A stretch of 8,685 nucleotides of DNA from JBCKUK01 sp038924905 (GCA_038924905.1 JBCKUK010000049.1:1-8685), one strand, 5' to 3'. Counted from the stretch's first letter, positions 1 to 6,236 are shown. Made by a program: numbers and translations. Notes: generated from the letters alone by a model not told the origin.

Positions 1-19
1 TTGACGTACGAGGCCTAAG

Positions 20-47
20 GAGTGCAACGAAGCAAGCACTCATTTTT
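20..47 (+). terminator. Intrinsic terminator, plus strand, of a gene off the left edge
   Basis: GAGTGC (20-25) and GCACTC (36-41) form a 6-bp stem around a 10-base loop, followed by TTTTT at 43-47. The T-run lies on the plus strand, so it would end a transcript entering from the left and converging on the DUF1415 gene, whose stop codon overlaps it. The stem is short and the loop large, so this is only moderately convincing. On the minus strand the T-run is missing, so it is a poor terminator for the DUF1415 gene itself. Confidence 0.45.
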
Positions 48-608
48 AATGCGAATTGGATTTATCCAGCCCCAACCGCTTCCACCCTTCGTGCCCTAAC
101 TTTTTCATCGTCTCGACATTGTTATCGACGATCCGATCCGCATCCGGAAATGCATCCACGGCGCGATCCACGCTTGCTTCGCGCAACAGGTGCAGTGTGG
201 GGTAAGGCGAACGATTGGTGTAATTCTCGATGTCATCCGGCGCTGTGCCGGCAAATTGATAGTGCGGATGCAGGCTGGCAACCTGGAATTCATCATGGAA
301 TTCCGGCTCCGCCACGGCGAGATCAACCGTGTTCAGAAAATCATTGAAGTCGAGAAAGTCGGTGAGCACGTAAGGATGGATCAGCAGCGTGGTGTCGATC
401 TTGTCGGAATCGGCATCCTGCAGGGTGCGCAACTCGTGCATCAGCTCTTCCAGCAAAGCCTCAGGCGTCGCCGCCGCACTGACCACATAGCGTATATCTG
501 GTTTTTGACGTGCACGGCCTTGGCGAAGGGACAAAGATTGAGGCCGATAACGGCTTTTTCCAGCCAGCGTTGCGTGGCGGCGATGATGGTTTCTGCTTCG
601 GTTGGCAT
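46..608 (-). pseudogene. DUF1415 family protein gene, split by a one-base frameshift
   Basis: DUF1415 proteins are small cytoplasmic proteins of unknown function, widespread in proteobacteria. The downstream frame (from about 504 to the TAA at 46-48) carries the family's conserved stretches: TTLLIHPYVLTDFLDFNDF, SLHPHYQFAGTAPDDIENY, TNRSPYPTLHLLREASVDRA and a C-terminal LGHEGWKRLGL. It lacks the N-terminus. That lies in another frame, starting at ATG 608-606 with an AGGA Shine-Dalgarno about nine bases upstream: MPTEAETIIAATQRWLEKAV, then IGLNLCPFAKAVHV, which matches the family's NLCPFAKAV start. The two frames meet at an A5 run (TTTTT at 502-506 on the plus strand). One extra A would give HVKKPDIRYVVS and an uninterrupted 187-residue protein, about the usual family length. 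The likely explanations are a recent inactivating deletion or a homopolymer sequencing error. A -1 slip on C AAA AAC is possible but not a strong bacterial slippery site. The family assignment is confident; the cause of the break is not. No convincing sigma-70 promoter was seen upstream. Confidence 0.85.
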
Positions 609-795
609 TTGGTTTTTTCCTAGGAAATCAACAATGGGGGTTGTAAGCCCAAACTGTTAAACAGCGTGCAATACTTTCCAGATTAGGGGTGGAAACAGCG
701 TCCAAGAATTCCCAGTTTTCAGCATCCAGAAGTAATGTGAAAATTGTAAGATCCGCCTGCAATCAAGATCGGCATCAGTGCGGCCAGTAAAAGCT

Positions 796-823
796 CGCGC
801 TGTTTGCTGGCAAAAACAGCGCG
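796..823. repeat. Perfect 10-bp inverted repeat (hairpin)
   Basis: CGCGCTGTTT (796-805) pairs perfectly with AAACAGCGCG (814-823) around an 8-base loop. No clear T-run follows on the plus strand. On the minus strand the stem is followed by AGCTTTTACTGG, so a weak minus-strand terminator is possible. It could equally be a protein-binding palindrome. Confidence 0.5.
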
Positions 824-1146
824 CTGATTGACAGTTAGAAGAAACACTTGCAATGATTGATGCCGATGAACCCAACGACGACCAAGCTGCATTGCTTGCG
901 CATGGTATGGAGAACTTGGTTGGCGTGCTTGGCGCGGTATGCAGCGGGCTGGGTGAGGCGAAGCATTAGGGCGTGGAGTGGGTGGAGTTTGTGCGGTAAC
1001 GTCAGAGCACCGCACAGTAATTCGTGCGCGGGCGCGGAGTGGGCAGGAACGTGGGTAGGCTGAACCGGAAAACCTGCAAAGCCAGTGTTCATACGGGTTG
1101 CGTGGCAGTGTATGGCGGAGATGGTGCCATTGCCGCCGCTAGAGAT

Positions 1147-1179
1147 AGCCCGGCGGGTTTACTGTGCGGATGCCGGGCT
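1147..1179. repeat. Perfect 8-bp GC-rich inverted repeat
   Basis: AGCCCGGC (1147-1154) pairs with GCCGGGCT (1172-1179) around a 17-base loop, followed by only TTAGGG. It lies 21 bases before a better plus-strand terminator (1201-1226) and may work with it. Alone it is a weak terminator because the loop is large and the T-run is missing. Confidence 0.4.
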
Positions 1180-1200
1180 TTAGGGCTGCAATCCACCGAC

Positions 1201-1226
1201 ACCCAGCCTAACCCGCTGGGTTTTTT
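1201..1226 (+). terminator. Intrinsic terminator, plus strand
   Basis: ACCCAGC (1201-1207) and GCTGGGT (1215-1221) form a perfect 7-bp stem with a 7-base loop, and six Ts run from 1221 to 1226. This is a textbook intrinsic terminator, yet no recognisable plus-strand gene lies upstream in the window. It implies past or present plus-strand transcription through the 609-1200 stretch, either of a lost gene or of an untranslated RNA. Confidence 0.65.
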
Positions 1227-1232
1227 GTTGTC

Positions 1233-1294
1233 TGGCTACACGCTGGCTACACGGTACAAAAAAACAGTACTGGTGGCTACATGGTGGCTACACG
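1233..1294. repeat. Four copies of TGGCTACAYG in two pairs
   Basis: Direct repeats lie at 1233-1242 (TGGCTACACG), 1244-1253 (TGGCTACACG), 1274-1283 (TGGCTACATG) and 1285-1294 (TGGCTACACG). Within each pair the copies start exactly 11 bases apart, one helical turn, and the two pairs start 41 bases apart. The segment between them contains an A7 run and the palindrome CAGTACTG (1265-1272). The group begins 56 bases downstream of the 3' end of the tRNA gene. Paired, helically phased direct repeats beside a tRNA 3' end resemble the arm-type binding sites of tyrosine integrases. That assignment is inference; no integrase gene is in the window. Confidence 0.75.
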
Positions 1295-1301
1295 ACAACA
1301 C

Positions 1302-1341
1302 AAAAAAGAAAAACGGCTTAGAGATTTCTCCCTAAACCGTT
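1302..1341 (-). terminator. Intrinsic terminator after the rpoD-tRNA-Ile2 transcript
   Basis: On the minus strand, AACGGTTTAGGG pairs with the segment CTCTAAGCCGTT, giving a 12-bp stem with two G-U wobbles and a 6-base loop (1312-1341). It is followed by TTTTTCTTTTTTG (1311-1302 and beyond). This is a strong terminator placed nine bases beyond the encoded CCA of the tRNA, so it should end the operon transcript that carries rpoD and the tRNA. Confidence 0.8.
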
Positions 1342-1349
1342 GATTCTAT

Positions 1350-1428
<79 letters not shown>

Positions 1429-1443
1429 GAAAACATCTGAGGC

Positions 1444-3339
1444 CTAGTCGTTGCCAGTTTCCAGGAAACTCCTCAGCTGCTCTGACCGCGTAGGATGGCG
1501 CAATTTGCGTAGCGCCTTGGCCTCTATCTGACGAATCCGCTCACGCGTGACATCAAACTGTTTGCCGACTTCTTCTAAGGTATGGTCAGTATTCATCTCG
1601 ATGCCAAAGCGCATACGTAGCACCTTGGCTTCGCGCGGGGTGAGCGATTTCAGCACCTCTTTGGTAGCATCGCGCAGGCTGGCGTAAACCGCAGCTTCAA
1701 TCGGCGCCAGGGTTGTGTGATCCTCAATAAAATCGCCCAGATGCGAATCATCATCATCGCCAATCGGTGTTTCCATCGAGATTGGCTCTTTGGAGATTTT
1801 AAGGATTTTGCGGATTTTGTCTTCCGGCATTTCCATTTTTACTGCCAATGTTGCTGGGTCTGGCTCCAGACCTGTCTCTTGCAGAATCTGGCGCGAAATG
1901 CGGTTCATCTTGTTGATGGTTTCTATCATGTGCACCGGGATGCGGATAGTACGCGCCTGGTCGGCAATTGAGCGGGTAATGGCCTGGCGAATCCACCAGG
2001 TAGCATAGGTGGAAAATTTATAACCACGGCGATACTCAAATTTATCTACCGCTTTCATTAGGCCGATGTTGCCCTCCTGAATCAGATCCAGGAATTGCAG
2101 GCCGCGGTTGGTGTACTTTTTGGCAATGGAAATCACCAAGCGCAGGTTGGCTTCAATCATCTCGCGTTTGGCGCGGCGTGCACGCGCTTCGCCAGTGGAC
2201 ATCTGCTTGTTGATTTCTTTTAATTCCTTGATAGGAATACCGACTCTATCCTGCAAATCAAGCAGGCGTTGTTGTTGATCCACAATCGAGTGCTTGAAGC
2301 TAACCATGCGCTCAACGTAAGGTTTAACCACTGCTAACTCATCTGCCAGCCAGCCCAGATTGGTTTCATTGCCCGGGAATACTTTAATAAAGTGTGTGCG
2401 TGGCATGCCGGATTTATCAACACAGAATTCCATAATCCTGCGCTCGTGGCCGCGCACTTCTTCCACCATCTTGCGCACGGTATCGCACAGTGCTTCCACT
2501 TGCTTGGCAGAAAAACGGAACGCGGTAAGCTCTTCCAGAATGCCTGCCTGCAGCCTTTGGTACTCTTCATCCTGCGAGCCCTTTTTCCGCAAGATTACGG
2601 TCATTTTCTGGTGTGCTTCACGAATCACTGCAAAACGAATCAGCACTTCAGCTTTCAGCTTGGCCAGGGCTTCGGCAGAGATGGCAGCAGCTTTTGCGCC
2701 ATCTTCATCGTCCTCCTCTGCTTCTTCCTCTGCTGCGGCTTCGGCGGGCATGGCGTCATCGAGGCCTACATCCGTATCAATCAAGCCATCTACCAAATCA
2801 TCTACAATCAACTCATCTTTTTTAACTTTATCCACCATAGCCAGCAATGCGGCAATGGTGGTGGGGCAGGCAGCAATAGCCTGCACCATGTGCTTGAGAC
2901 CATCTTCAATGCGCTTGGCGATTTCAATTTCGCCTTCACGCGTGAGCAAGTCAACCGTACCCATTTCGCGCATATACATACGCACCGGGTCGGTGGTACG
3001 GCCAAACTCCGAATCCACGGTAGAAAGCGCCTGCTCGGCTTCTTCCACGGCATCTTCATCGGTCACGGCTGGCGGCGAATCCGACATTAACAACACTTCG
3101 GCATCCGGCGGCTCTTCGTACACCTGAATACCCATGTCGTTGATCATGCCGATAATGCCGTCAATCTGCTCAGAGTTTTGAACGTCATCCGGCAAGTGGT
3201 CGTTGATTTCAGCGTAGGTTAAATATCCGCGCTCTTTACCGAGGATAATGAGCGTTTTAAGCCGCATGCGGCGCGCATCAACATCTTCCGGCGGAATTTC
3301 AACCTTATTGTGTAGCTCTTTATCTTTGTCTTTAGCCAT
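1444..3339 (-). CDS. rpoD: RNA polymerase housekeeping sigma factor RpoD (sigma-70)
   Basis: The primary sigma factor directs core RNA polymerase to -35/-10 promoters. The 631-residue product has all sigma-70 parts: region 1.1 (about 14-76, KTLIILGKERGYLTYAEIND), region 1.2 (from DPVRMYMREMG at 117), a non-conserved domain with an acidic run (about 199-214), regions 2.1-2.4 (about 397-463) including YKFSTYATWWIRQAI for -10 recognition and melting, region 3 with IPVHMIETINKMNR, and the region 4.2 helix-turn-helix LEEVGKQFDVTRERIRQIEA (about 588-607). Length fits betaproteobacterial RpoD; E. coli has 613. ATG 3339 is chosen because GAGGA lies five to six bases upstream. A TTG four codons earlier (3351) would overlap that Shine-Dalgarno. 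It follows dnaG by 61 bases and precedes the tRNA by 15. It is the last protein gene of the macromolecular synthesis operon. A TATAAT at 3392-3387 may give it extra transcription. Confidence 0.97.
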   Translation of the reverse strand: MAKDKDKELHNKVEIPPEDVDARRMRLKTLIILGKERGYLTYAEINDHLPDDVQNSEQIDGIIGMINDMGIQVYEEPPDAEVLLMSDSPPAVTDEDAVEEAEQALSTVDSEFGRTTDPVRMYMREMGTVDLLTREGEIEIAKRIEDGLKHMVQAIAACPTTIAALLAMVDKVKKDELIVDDLVDGLIDTDVGLDDAMPAEAAAEEEAEEDDEDGAKAAAISAEALAKLKAEVLIRFAVIREAHQKMTVILRKKGSQDEEYQRLQAGILEELTAFRFSAKQVEALCDTVRKMVEEVRGHERRIMEFCVDKSGMPRTHFIKVFPGNETNLGWLADELAVVKPYVERMVSFKHSIVDQQQRLLDLQDRVGIPIKELKEINKQMSTGEARARRAKREMIEANLRLVISIAKKYTNRGLQFLDLIQEGNIGLMKAVDKFEYRRGYKFSTYATWWIRQAITRSIADQARTIRIPVHMIETINKMNRISRQILQETGLEPDPATLAVKMEMPEDKIRKILKISKEPISMETPIGDDDDSHLGDFIEDHTTLAPIEAAVYASLRDATKEVLKSLTPREAKVLRMRFGIEMNTDHTLEEVGKQFDVTRERIRQIEAKALRKLRHPTRSEQLRSFLETGND

Positions 3340-3386
3340 GCTTTTCCTCAAGCTCGTGAAGCGGACCGGTAAACGGAAAGCCCGAA

Positions 3387-3416
3387 ATTATACATCAAAA
3401 TCAACGCTTTTTTGTC
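3387..3416 (-). promoter_or_regulatory. Possible internal promoter for rpoD
   Basis: A perfect TATAAT lies at 3392-3387 on the minus strand, overlapping the end of dnaG and leaving a leader of about 40 bases before the rpoD ATG. The upstream hexamer is poor: GACAAA at 3416-3411 with an 18-base spacer. The -10 is preceded directly by TG, one base off the extended -10 spacing. An independent rpoD promoter is known in the E. coli operon, so the position makes sense, but the match here is half-complete. Confidence 0.35.
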
Positions 3417-5137
3417 GTTGTACTGTTGCTCATTGATTTAATCTGCTGCCTTTCTTCTTCCGTCAGATCGGCCAAATTTTTGCCACCTAACAGAACTGAA
3501 TGACTGCGCTGCAAATACATTTCCTTTAGTTGCTTGCGTGCGCCCTCAAATTCAAGGGCAAAATCCAAACTATCGTCTAAAATATGCAATTCGCGCTCAA
3601 TATCGCGCAATAAACGCCCATCTACCTTGGCTTCCAATTGCTGCACCAACGCAGCCGGGTTGGATTTAGGGTTTGCAAGCGCCACTTGTATCACCGATTG
3701 CACCAGCAAATCTTCATCCGAGCTGCCCTGCGCCCAATCCAGGTCAGCCTGCTGCGCCAGTTGCGGCTGCATGAGTAACATCAGCACAAACCTGCGTTGT
3801 AACGACATGGTTGTACGCGATTGCCGCGCCGCCGTTTTTGCCGGGCGATGGCTGGTATCCGGCAACTTGATCATGTCCTGCATTTCATCAAGTGATATGC
3901 CGGCCAGCTCGGCAACGCGCTTGCGTAATAGCAACGCCAGTCTTGGCGCTACAATCTGCTTCAGGATGGGCTCGGCATCATTCAAGAAACGCACGCGGTC
4001 TTCTTGCGATTGCAGCTTATTGTCTGCGGTTAAATGCTGAACAATATAAGCCGACAACGGCAGTGCACTTTTCATCTCTGCTTCAAACTTTTCTTTACCA
4101 AATTCCCGCACGTAACTATCCGGGTCGTGCTCTGATGGTAAAAACAAGAAGTTCAATCGCAAGCTATCGGTGAGCGCAGGCAATGCATTCATCGCCGCGC
4201 GCCAAGCGGCATTGAGGCCTGCGGCATCGCCATCAAAACAGAATACGACTTCGTCTGTCTGGCGCATCAATTTGGTAATGTGAAAAGGCGTGGTCGCCGT
4301 TCCCAGCGCGGCTACCGCATAGCCAATGCCATATTGTGCCAACGCCACCACGTCCATATAGCCTTCGACCACCAATGCCCGGCCTGCATCACGAATTGCG
4401 CGACGCGCTAAAAACAAACCGTACAACTCATGACCTTTTTGAAACAGCGAAGTTTCTGGCGAGTTGTAATATTTTGGGGTGTCATCCGGATTAATCACGC
4501 GTCCGCCAAAGCCAATCACCTGGCCTTTCTGGTCGTGGATGGGGAACATGATGCGGTCACGAAAACGGTCATACTTACGCCCTTGCTCGTTTTCCACCAC
4601 CAAACCCGCAGCTTGTAGCACTTCAGATTGATAATCGGTAAAAACCGCCTCCAGATTTTGCCAGCCAGCCGGTGCATAGCCCATCTGAAAACGCGCAGCC
4701 ACTTCGCCGGTCAGGCCGCGCCCTTTCAGATATTCAATCGCGCGTGCGGACTTTTTAAGCTCGCCTCGATAGTAATTGGATGCTTGCTGCAAGGCCTCTT
4801 GCAAACCAGGCGTGACTCTCTGCGATGGCCTGTCTGCATCCCTTGTTTCTTGCGGCACAATCAGACCCACCATCTTGGCAAGCTCGTGCACCGCCTCCAC
4901 AAAGCTCAAGCCCTGATGTTCCATCAAAAACCCAATGGCTGTGCCGTGCGCGCCGCAGCCAAAGCAATGATAAAACTGCTTGGTAGGGCTGACAGTAAAA
5001 GAAGGGGATTTTTCGTTATGGAACGGGCAGCAGGCTGAATAATTTGCCCCGGCCTTTTTCAGCGGCACACTGCGGTCAACTACGTCAACAATGTCGACGC
5101 GGTTTAACAGTTCCTGGATAAAGGCTTCGGGTATCAT
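3401..5137 (-). CDS. dnaG: DNA primase DnaG
   Basis: DnaG synthesises the RNA primers that start Okazaki fragments and leading strands, working with the DnaB helicase. The 578-residue product shows the CHC2 zinc domain near the N-terminus (C37, H40, C58, C61; YHCFGCGAHG), the primase core motif DRIMFPIHDQKGQVIGFGGR (about 194-213), the TOPRIM motifs VVEGYMDVVAL (E258) and FDGDAAG (D302, D304), DPDSYVR (338-344), and a C-terminal DnaB-binding region (about 440-578). Length is typical. The start at ATG 5137 (MIPEAFIQELL) follows family homology. The frame stays open for 15 more codons to an ATG at 5182 inside the neighbouring element, but no Shine-Dalgarno precedes it. Even ATG 5137 has only a weak GAG upstream. 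It is separated from yqeY by a terminator and a 274-bp element, so its expression probably depends on read-through or on an unidentified promoter. Confidence 0.97.
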   Translation of the reverse strand: MIPEAFIQELLNRVDIVDVVDRSVPLKKAGANYSACCPFHNEKSPSFTVSPTKQFYHCFGCGAHGTAIGFLMEHQGLSFVEAVHELAKMVGLIVPQETRDADRPSQRVTPGLQEALQQASNYYRGELKKSARAIEYLKGRGLTGEVAARFQMGYAPAGWQNLEAVFTDYQSEVLQAAGLVVENEQGRKYDRFRDRIMFPIHDQKGQVIGFGGRVINPDDTPKYYNSPETSLFQKGHELYGLFLARRAIRDAGRALVVEGYMDVVALAQYGIGYAVAALGTATTPFHITKLMRQTDEVVFCFDGDAAGLNAAWRAAMNALPALTDSLRLNFLFLPSEHDPDSYVREFGKEKFEAEMKSALPLSAYIVQHLTADNKLQSQEDRVRFLNDAEPILKQIVAPRLALLLRKRVAELAGISLDEMQDMIKLPDTSHRPAKTAARQSRTTMSLQRRFVLMLLMQPQLAQQADLDWAQGSSDEDLLVQSVIQVALANPKSNPAALVQQLEAKVDGRLLRDIERELHILDDSLDFALEFEGARKQLKEMYLQRSHSVLLGGKNLADLTEEERQQIKSMSNSTTTKKR

Positions 5138-5158
5138 GACAAAAAGATAATAGCTCAA

Positions 5159-5432
5159 GGAACCTCTGATTAAGTCCCACATGGCCGCGACAACGGTTTT
5201 GCGGGATGATATGCAAGGAAGGCTTTGAAGCTAATGGTTATTCCCTTAGCGAGAAGCATGACACCGCAGATTGCCCACAAAACCTTGTCCCTAAAGGGTT
5301 GCTATCAAAAATGATCTCTCGCGGTGTTGCACTCCTCGGAGTTGTAGAATAACTACAACCTTCGTCGCGCGCCTTGCGATTATCTCATTTTTGATAGCAA
5401 CGCGGTTCATGGTGGACTTAATCAGAGGTTCC
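5159..5432. mobile_element. 274-bp MITE-like element with 19-bp terminal inverted repeats
   Basis: GGAACCTCTGATTAAGTCC (5159-5177) recurs as its exact reverse complement at 5414-5432. Just inside the left repeat CACATG occurs and inside the right one ACCATG, so similarity extends a little further. No frame inside could encode a transposase, so this is a non-autonomous element, such as a MITE or an internally deleted insertion sequence. I cannot name the parent family with confidence; the GG...CC ends and size are compatible with an IS5-like origin, but that is a guess. No perfect target duplication flanks it: TCAA on the left and CCAA on the right are a 3-of-4 match at best. It lies between the operon terminator (5436-5460) and the dnaG start (5137). 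No convincing promoter was found in it; the best minus-strand candidate is TATCAT with a weak TTAGCT 17 bases upstream. Confidence 0.8.
5298..5401. repeat. Nested palindromes inside the element
   Basis: GTTGCTATCAAAAATGA (5298-5314) is repeated in inverse orientation, without mismatch, at 5385-5401, with a 70-base spacer. In the spacer, GTTGTAG (5341-5347) and CTACAAC (5353-5359) form a 7-bp hairpin with a 5-base loop. With the outer 19-bp ends this gives three nested inverted repeats, so a single strand or transcript could fold into one long structure. Long folding of this kind is common in MITE-type repeats. Confidence 0.8.
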
Positions 5433-5435
5433 CCA

Positions 5436-5460
5436 ATAAAAAAGGAGCTTATCGCTCCTT
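5436..5460 (-). terminator. Intrinsic terminator between yqeY and dnaG
   Basis: AAGGAGC (5442-5448) and GCTCCTT (5454-5460) form a perfect 7-bp stem with a 5-base loop. On the minus strand it runs straight into TTTTTTATT, a strong terminator for rpsU-yqeY. On the plus strand a T6 run follows two bases after the stem (5463-5468), so it may act both ways. Its place matches the terminator T1 of E. coli, which lies between rpsU and dnaG and limits primase production relative to S21. Confidence 0.85.
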
Positions 5461-5497
5461 CGTTTTTTACTTCGTTTTAATTTTTTGCTTCGTTTTA
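5458..5497. repeat. Three copies of CTTCGTTTT after yqeY
   Basis: CTTCGTTTT starts at 5458, 5470 and 5488 on the plus strand, embedded in T-rich sequence between the terminator and the yqeY stop. Read on the coding strand these are AAAACGAAG repeats in the 3' untranslated part of the rpsU-yqeY message. The function is unknown, and simple sequence expansion in AT-rich DNA is a sufficient explanation. Confidence 0.5.
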
Positions 5498-5512
5498 AAA
5501 GAGGTCAAGCGC

Positions 5513-5962
5513 TCAGCTTTGACTCAACCGGGCTTTAATCAAACCGGATATCTTCCCCATATCTGCGCGGCCTACAACCAGAGGCTTGACTACTGCCATC
5601 ACCTTGCCCATGTCCTGCATGCCACTGGCGGCTGTATCGGCAATTACCTTTTCCAGAATAGCTTTTACTTCATCATTGGTGAGGGCTTGCGGCAAATAGG
5701 TCTGCAATACGCCGACTTCAAATTTCTCAACATCTACCAAATCCTGACGATTGGCTTTTTCATAGGCTTCAATGGAATCGCGGCGCTGCTTGAGCATCTT
5801 TTCAATCGCTTCGATCACCTGCGTGTCATCAAGCTCGATACGCTCATCTACTTCACGCTGCTTGATAGCCGCTTGCAGCAACCGGATCGCCCCAAGCCGC
5901 GCGCTGTCCCTGGCGCGCATGGCAGTTTTCATATCTTCAGTAATCTGGGCTTTGAGTGACAC
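5513..5962 (-). CDS. yqeY: YqeY / GatB-YqeY domain protein
   Basis: This is a 149-residue protein of the YqeY family, related to the C-terminal tail domain of the GatB subunit of tRNA amidotransferase, which binds tRNA. A role in tRNA or translation is therefore suspected, but the function of the free protein is not settled. Family features visible are the start MSLKAQITEDMKTAMRARD, RLGAIRLLQAAIKQREVDER, the middle YLPQALTNDEVKAIL (about 90-104) and the end DMGKISGLIKARLSQ. Length matches the family. It starts at GTG 5962, nine bases after the rpsU stop, with only a weak ribosome binding site, which suggests translational coupling to rpsU. An intrinsic terminator follows its stop codon after about 50 bases. 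An rpsU-yqeY-dnaG-rpoD order is common in beta- and other proteobacteria. Confidence 0.93.
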   Translation of the reverse strand: MSLKAQITEDMKTAMRARDSARLGAIRLLQAAIKQREVDERIELDDTQVIEAIEKMLKQRRDSIEAYEKANRQDLVDVEKFEVGVLQTYLPQALTNDEVKAILEKVIADTAASGMQDMGKVMAVVKPLVVGRADMGKISGLIKARLSQS

Positions 5963-5971
5963 GAACTACGA

Positions 5972-6184
5972 CTAGAATAATTTTGGCGGGAGCATCTGAT
6001 TGCGGATACGACGATAGTGGCGCTTAACCGCGGCGGCAGCTTTGCGCTTGCGTTCCCAGGTGGGCTTCTCGTAAAATTCACGCGCGCGCAAATCGGTCAG
6101 CAGACCGGTCTTTTCAATCATGCGCTTGAAACGGCGCAGAGCAACGTCAAACGGCTCATTTTCCTTCACACGTACACTGGACAT
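5972..6184 (-). CDS. rpsU: 30S ribosomal protein S21
   Basis: S21 is a small basic protein of the 30S subunit that helps in translation initiation near the anti-Shine-Dalgarno end of 16S rRNA. The 70-residue product matches the family over its full length: VRVKENEPFDVALRRFKR at the start, KTGLLTDLRAREFYEKPTWE in the middle, and the basic tail RHYRRIRNQMLPPKLF. It starts at ATG 6184 with a weak GAGAG five to ten bases upstream. It is the first gene of the macromolecular synthesis operon, with a good promoter 53 bases upstream, and is divergent from tsaD as in E. coli. The leader contains a small hairpin, CGATA/TATCG (6211-6224). Confidence 0.97.
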   Translation of the reverse strand: MSSVRVKENEPFDVALRRFKRMIEKTGLLTDLRAREFYEKPTWERKRKAAAAVKRHYRRIRNQMLPPKLF

Positions 6185-6236
6185 TAAGTCTCTCTTTACT
6201 CAATAAATAACGATAGGAATATCGAAAAAGTTTGCT

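Larger units (their letters stand above)
609..1200. other. Stretch of about 590 bases without a convincing gene
   Basis: No open frame here resembles a known family, has a good ribosome binding site, or is clearly better than its opposite-strand shadows. The most protein-like reading is a 38-codon frame at 853-969 on the plus strand (begins MIDADEPNDD, has an acidic N-terminal half and a small hydrophobic C-terminal half). It lacks a good Shine-Dalgarno. The part from about 840 to 1200 is G-rich on the plus strand and GC-richer than the surroundings. Together with the terminator, repeats and tRNA to the right, it looks like decayed accessory DNA, for example the end of a former integrated element. 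That reading is inference; I recognise no integrase, phage or transposase remnant. Confidence 0.5.

Noticed and set aside
853..969. A 38-codon plus-strand frame beginning MIDADEPNDD
   Set aside because: It looks somewhat protein-like but lacks a Shine-Dalgarno, a promoter and a recognisable family, so it is mentioned only under the gene-less stretch.
1024..1335. A 103-codon plus-strand open frame crossing the orphan terminator and the repeat pairs
   Set aside because: It runs through a textbook terminator and four direct repeats, has no good ribosome binding site, and its residues resemble no family I recognise.
2360..3127. Long plus-strand open frames opposite rpoD
   Set aside because: They are antisense shadows of a clear sigma factor gene. 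Their length comes from its codon bias, and the products are low-complexity Ser/Ala-rich sequences.
3340..3351. TTG start four codons upstream of the chosen rpoD start
   Set aside because: The TTG overlaps the GAGGA that is correctly spaced for the ATG at 3339, and MAKDKDKE is the more natural N-terminus.
5151..5438. Target-site duplication around the element
   Set aside because: TCAA on the left and CCAA on the right differ at one of four positions, which chance can explain.
5519..5959. A 146-codon plus-strand frame opposite yqeY
   Set aside because: It mirrors yqeY almost exactly, has no ribosome binding site and matches no family.
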